Of a stretch of 64,000 nt of DNA, positions 62,545 to 64,000 are shown piece after piece. This stretch comes from a bacterium (GTDB lineage: Bacteria > Zhuqueibacterota > Zhuqueibacteria > Residuimicrobiales > Krinioviventaceae). The notes below the pieces were generated by a model. The model searched no databases. It saw nothing but the letters and a program-made list of their open reading frames with translations, and was not told the DNA's origin. Numbering within the stretch: the stretch's first letter is position 1; each line of letters opens with the position of its first letter. Location of the stretch: positions 1 to 64,000 of the forward strand of contig JAKQIY010000064.1 of the NCBI GenBank assembly GCA_029561455.1, read 5' to 3'. The position numbers and the translations under genes were made by a program.

Positions 62545-63885
62545 ATGGGTAGATTAACACTAATTATTCTCTTTATTTACGGGTTATTTTGTACTGCCAC
62601 CGGACAACTGGCCGGCGATGAAGCCAAAGGCAGCAAAAAGTACGAACAGTATGAAAAGCCGGAAACCTGCGCCAGCTGTCATACCGATATTTATCAGCAA
62701 TGGACCCAGGCGATGATGTCGCAGGCATATACGCATCACTGGGATGAAATCGAATATTTCGATCTGGCAGTAGCTCATGCTGCGGTAAATCCGGATTTAA
62801 AGGGCCCGGTCGATGGCTGCAACGGCTGCCACACGCCGCTGGCATTTATGGCCGGTGATGTTACTCCCCCGCGCCCTGCTGAAAATTCTCGCGCCAATGA
62901 AAGCGTGAGCTGCGAAGTCTGTCACACCATTACCGGGTTCAAAGGCGAGCCGAATTTCAATTTCAATTTTATTTCCGAACCGGGTAGAACCAAATATGGC
63001 GCCAAAGAAGGGCTGGTTTCGCCGCATCACAATACAAAATTCCTGGGCATTTATGAAGAGGCCAAATTTTGCGGCTCCTGCCATAACGAAAAAAACCCCT
63101 TTGGCATTTGGGTTAAATCCACCCAACTGGAATGGGAAGATGGGCCATATTCCAAACAGGGCGTTGCCTGTCATCAATGCCACATGCCCAAAGCTCTGGG
63201 TAGAAACGCTAAAATGGCTCAGGAAGACTTGGTCGCCCAGCACTTGTTCCACGGCGCGCATGATCCCGGCAAAGTAGCCGGCGCGATTGAAATCCGCATG
63301 CACCCGGAAGAACGCGAAGTGAGTTATGACGGTACTGTAGCTCTGAAAATACAATTGTTCAACGGCAAAGCCGGTCATAAAATCCCCACCGGCTCGGTAG
63401 AAGACCGCATTATGTGGCTGCATGTTACGGCAACGGACGCAAATGGTAAAGAATATCATTTGCCGGTGGATAAAAAAGGCTTTGAGGGTGAGGAATACAC
63501 CATCGCCGCCGATGAACTGGCCTACATCGATATGGGCATTCCTAAAAAAGACCCCGCTTTCAAAGGCGTACAGCGCGACGGCGTACCGGTTGGCGACCGT
63601 ATTTTCCGCATGCCCTATTTTGACCCCAATGGTGTTATGACCATTATGCAATGGAATACCAAATCCCAGGGAGTGGATTATCGCATCGGCCCGCGCGAGA
63701 CCAAAATCGAAACTATAACCTGGGAATTGCCGGATAACATACCGGAAGGTAAAGTAACATTCCGCGCCGAGTTGAACTATATGCGCCTGGTAAAACCGGT
63801 AGCGGATTATCTCAACGTTCCGGCGGATGAAACGGAAATTGTGCCGGTTAATTTTGCCACCACCTGGGTGGAAATTTATGAATAA
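62545..63885 (+). CDS. Exported pentahaem cytochrome c
   Basis: 446 aa with a signal peptide (LTLIILFIYGLFCTATGQ) and an AGGAGG ribosome-binding site. Five CxxCH haem sites are visible: CASCH, CNGCH, CEVCH, CGSCH, and CHQCH. The C-terminal 200 residues (from about AGHKIPTGSVEDRIMW) form a beta-rich domain without haem motifs. The set resembles the cytochrome c554-like family used in anaerobic electron transfer. The partner and substrate are unknown. It probably forms an operon with the next gene, 16 nt downstream. Confidence 0.88.
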   Translation: MGRLTLIILFIYGLFCTATGQLAGDEAKGSKKYEQYEKPETCASCHTDIYQQWTQAMMSQAYTHHWDEIEYFDLAVAHAAVNPDLKGPVDGCNGCHTPLAFMAGDVTPPRPAENSRANESVSCEVCHTITGFKGEPNFNFNFISEPGRTKYGAKEGLVSPHHNTKFLGIYEEAKFCGSCHNEKNPFGIWVKSTQLEWEDGPYSKQGVACHQCHMPKALGRNAKMAQEDLVAQHLFHGAHDPGKVAGAIEIRMHPEEREVSYDGTVALKIQLFNGKAGHKIPTGSVEDRIMWLHVTATDANGKEYHLPVDKKGFEGEEYTIAADELAYIDMGIPKKDPAFKGVQRDGVPVGDRIFRMPYFDPNGVMTIMQWNTKSQGVDYRIGPRETKIETITWELPDNIPEGKVTFRAELNYMRLVKPVADYLNVPADETEIVPVNFATTWVEIYE

Positions 63886-63901
63886 CTTTTGGGAGGAAAA
63901 G

Positions 63902-64000
63902 ATGAAAAGAAACACATTGTATGCAGCAGTATTATTTACTCTGATAATTATATTTATTGCCGGCAATGCTTTTGCTATACCGGCATTTGCCCGCCGCTAT
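63902..64000 (+). CDS. Exported protein, N-terminal fragment (cut by window edge)
   Basis: 33 codons up to the end of the window, after a strong GGAGGAAAAG ribosome-binding site. It has a clear signal peptide (LYAAVLFTLIIIFIAGNAFA). The following IPAFARRY is the kind of start seen in periplasmic multihaem cytochromes, where it usually runs into a CxxCH motif; that part is outside the window. It lies downstream of the pentahaem cytochrome and is probably its operon partner. Confidence 0.7.
   Translation, partial: MKRNTLYAAVLFTLIIIFIAGNAFAIPAFARRY

Noticed and set aside
62797..63966. Open frame of 389 codons on the minus strand
   Set aside because: It lies fully antisense to the pentahaem cytochrome gene, whose CxxCH motifs, signal peptide and ribosome-binding site are clear. 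It is a shadow frame.

Overview
The window looks like chromosomal DNA of a Gram-negative bacterium of the Bacteroidota/FCB side of the tree. Calditrichota or KSB1-like lineages fit best, but the sequence alone cannot fix the phylum. Signs are two secreted proteins ending in a NYPNPFN-type C-terminal sorting domain, a GldA/GldF/GldG-like ABC set with a DUF4340 partner, a carboxypeptidase-regulatory-like TonB-dependent receptor, lipoprotein and Tat signals, and LPS heptose genes. A flavodiiron protein, an anaerobic sulfatase-maturase-like radical SAM enzyme, an ORP-type ATPase/ferredoxin cluster and a multihaem cytochrome suggest an anaerobic or oxygen-sensitive life. Most genes from 8.6 to 60.7 kb lie on the minus strand.

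Layout. 0-0.5 kb: end of an IS3-like element and an AT-rich relic. 0.5-6.7 kb: radical SAM maturase, DUF1593 protein, a secreted sorting-domain protein and a Tat-exported dienelactone hydrolase. 6.8-8.7 kb: a frameshifted REP-associated transposase (RAYT), a tandem repeat with an exact 483-bp period, and an array of decayed tRNA-like/terminator units ending in an intact tRNA-Pro(GGG). 8.7-19.3 kb: MerR regulator, polysaccharide deacetylase, alanine dehydrogenase, M16 peptidase, PNPase, and the Gld-like ABC system. 19.3-26.4 kb: the translation operon rimP-nusA-infB-DUF503-rbfA-truB-ribF-rpsO. 26.5-28.7 kb: three envelope proteins of unclear role.

28.7-35.3 kb: a compact operon hisG-D-C-B-H-A-F-I with a leader peptide of five consecutive histidines and an attenuator, so it is likely controlled by histidyl-tRNA charging. 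hisE and a histidinol-phosphatase are absent here. 35.3-47.5 kb: an atypical acetate kinase and ROK kinase pair, nucleotidyltransferase, peptide deformylase, thioesterase, lipoyl synthase, ThyX, flavodiiron protein, IscU/IscS, a ferritin-like protein with a Fur-box-like operator, a LarA-type racemase and a DUF4254 protein.

47.7-50.3 kb: a TPP riboswitch with a terminator/antiterminator controls a single TonB-dependent receptor, which suggests outer-membrane thiamine uptake. 50.3-56.6 kb: noncoding repeats, a beta-helix sorting-domain protein, two small exported proteins, rhamnulokinase and a TlpA-like lipoprotein. 56.7-60.7 kb: an operon of PadR regulator, ORP/NifX-like protein, a Cys-rich small protein, two ferredoxin-containing MinD-type ATPases and an Mrp-ORP fusion, with a perfect palindrome upstream. 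This resembles the orange-protein (ORP) system of Desulfovibrio but has PadR in place of the sigma-54 regulator, and it is the best candidate here for under-described biology. 60.8-64 kb: ADP-heptose genes, a pentahaem cytochrome c, and the start of another exported protein.
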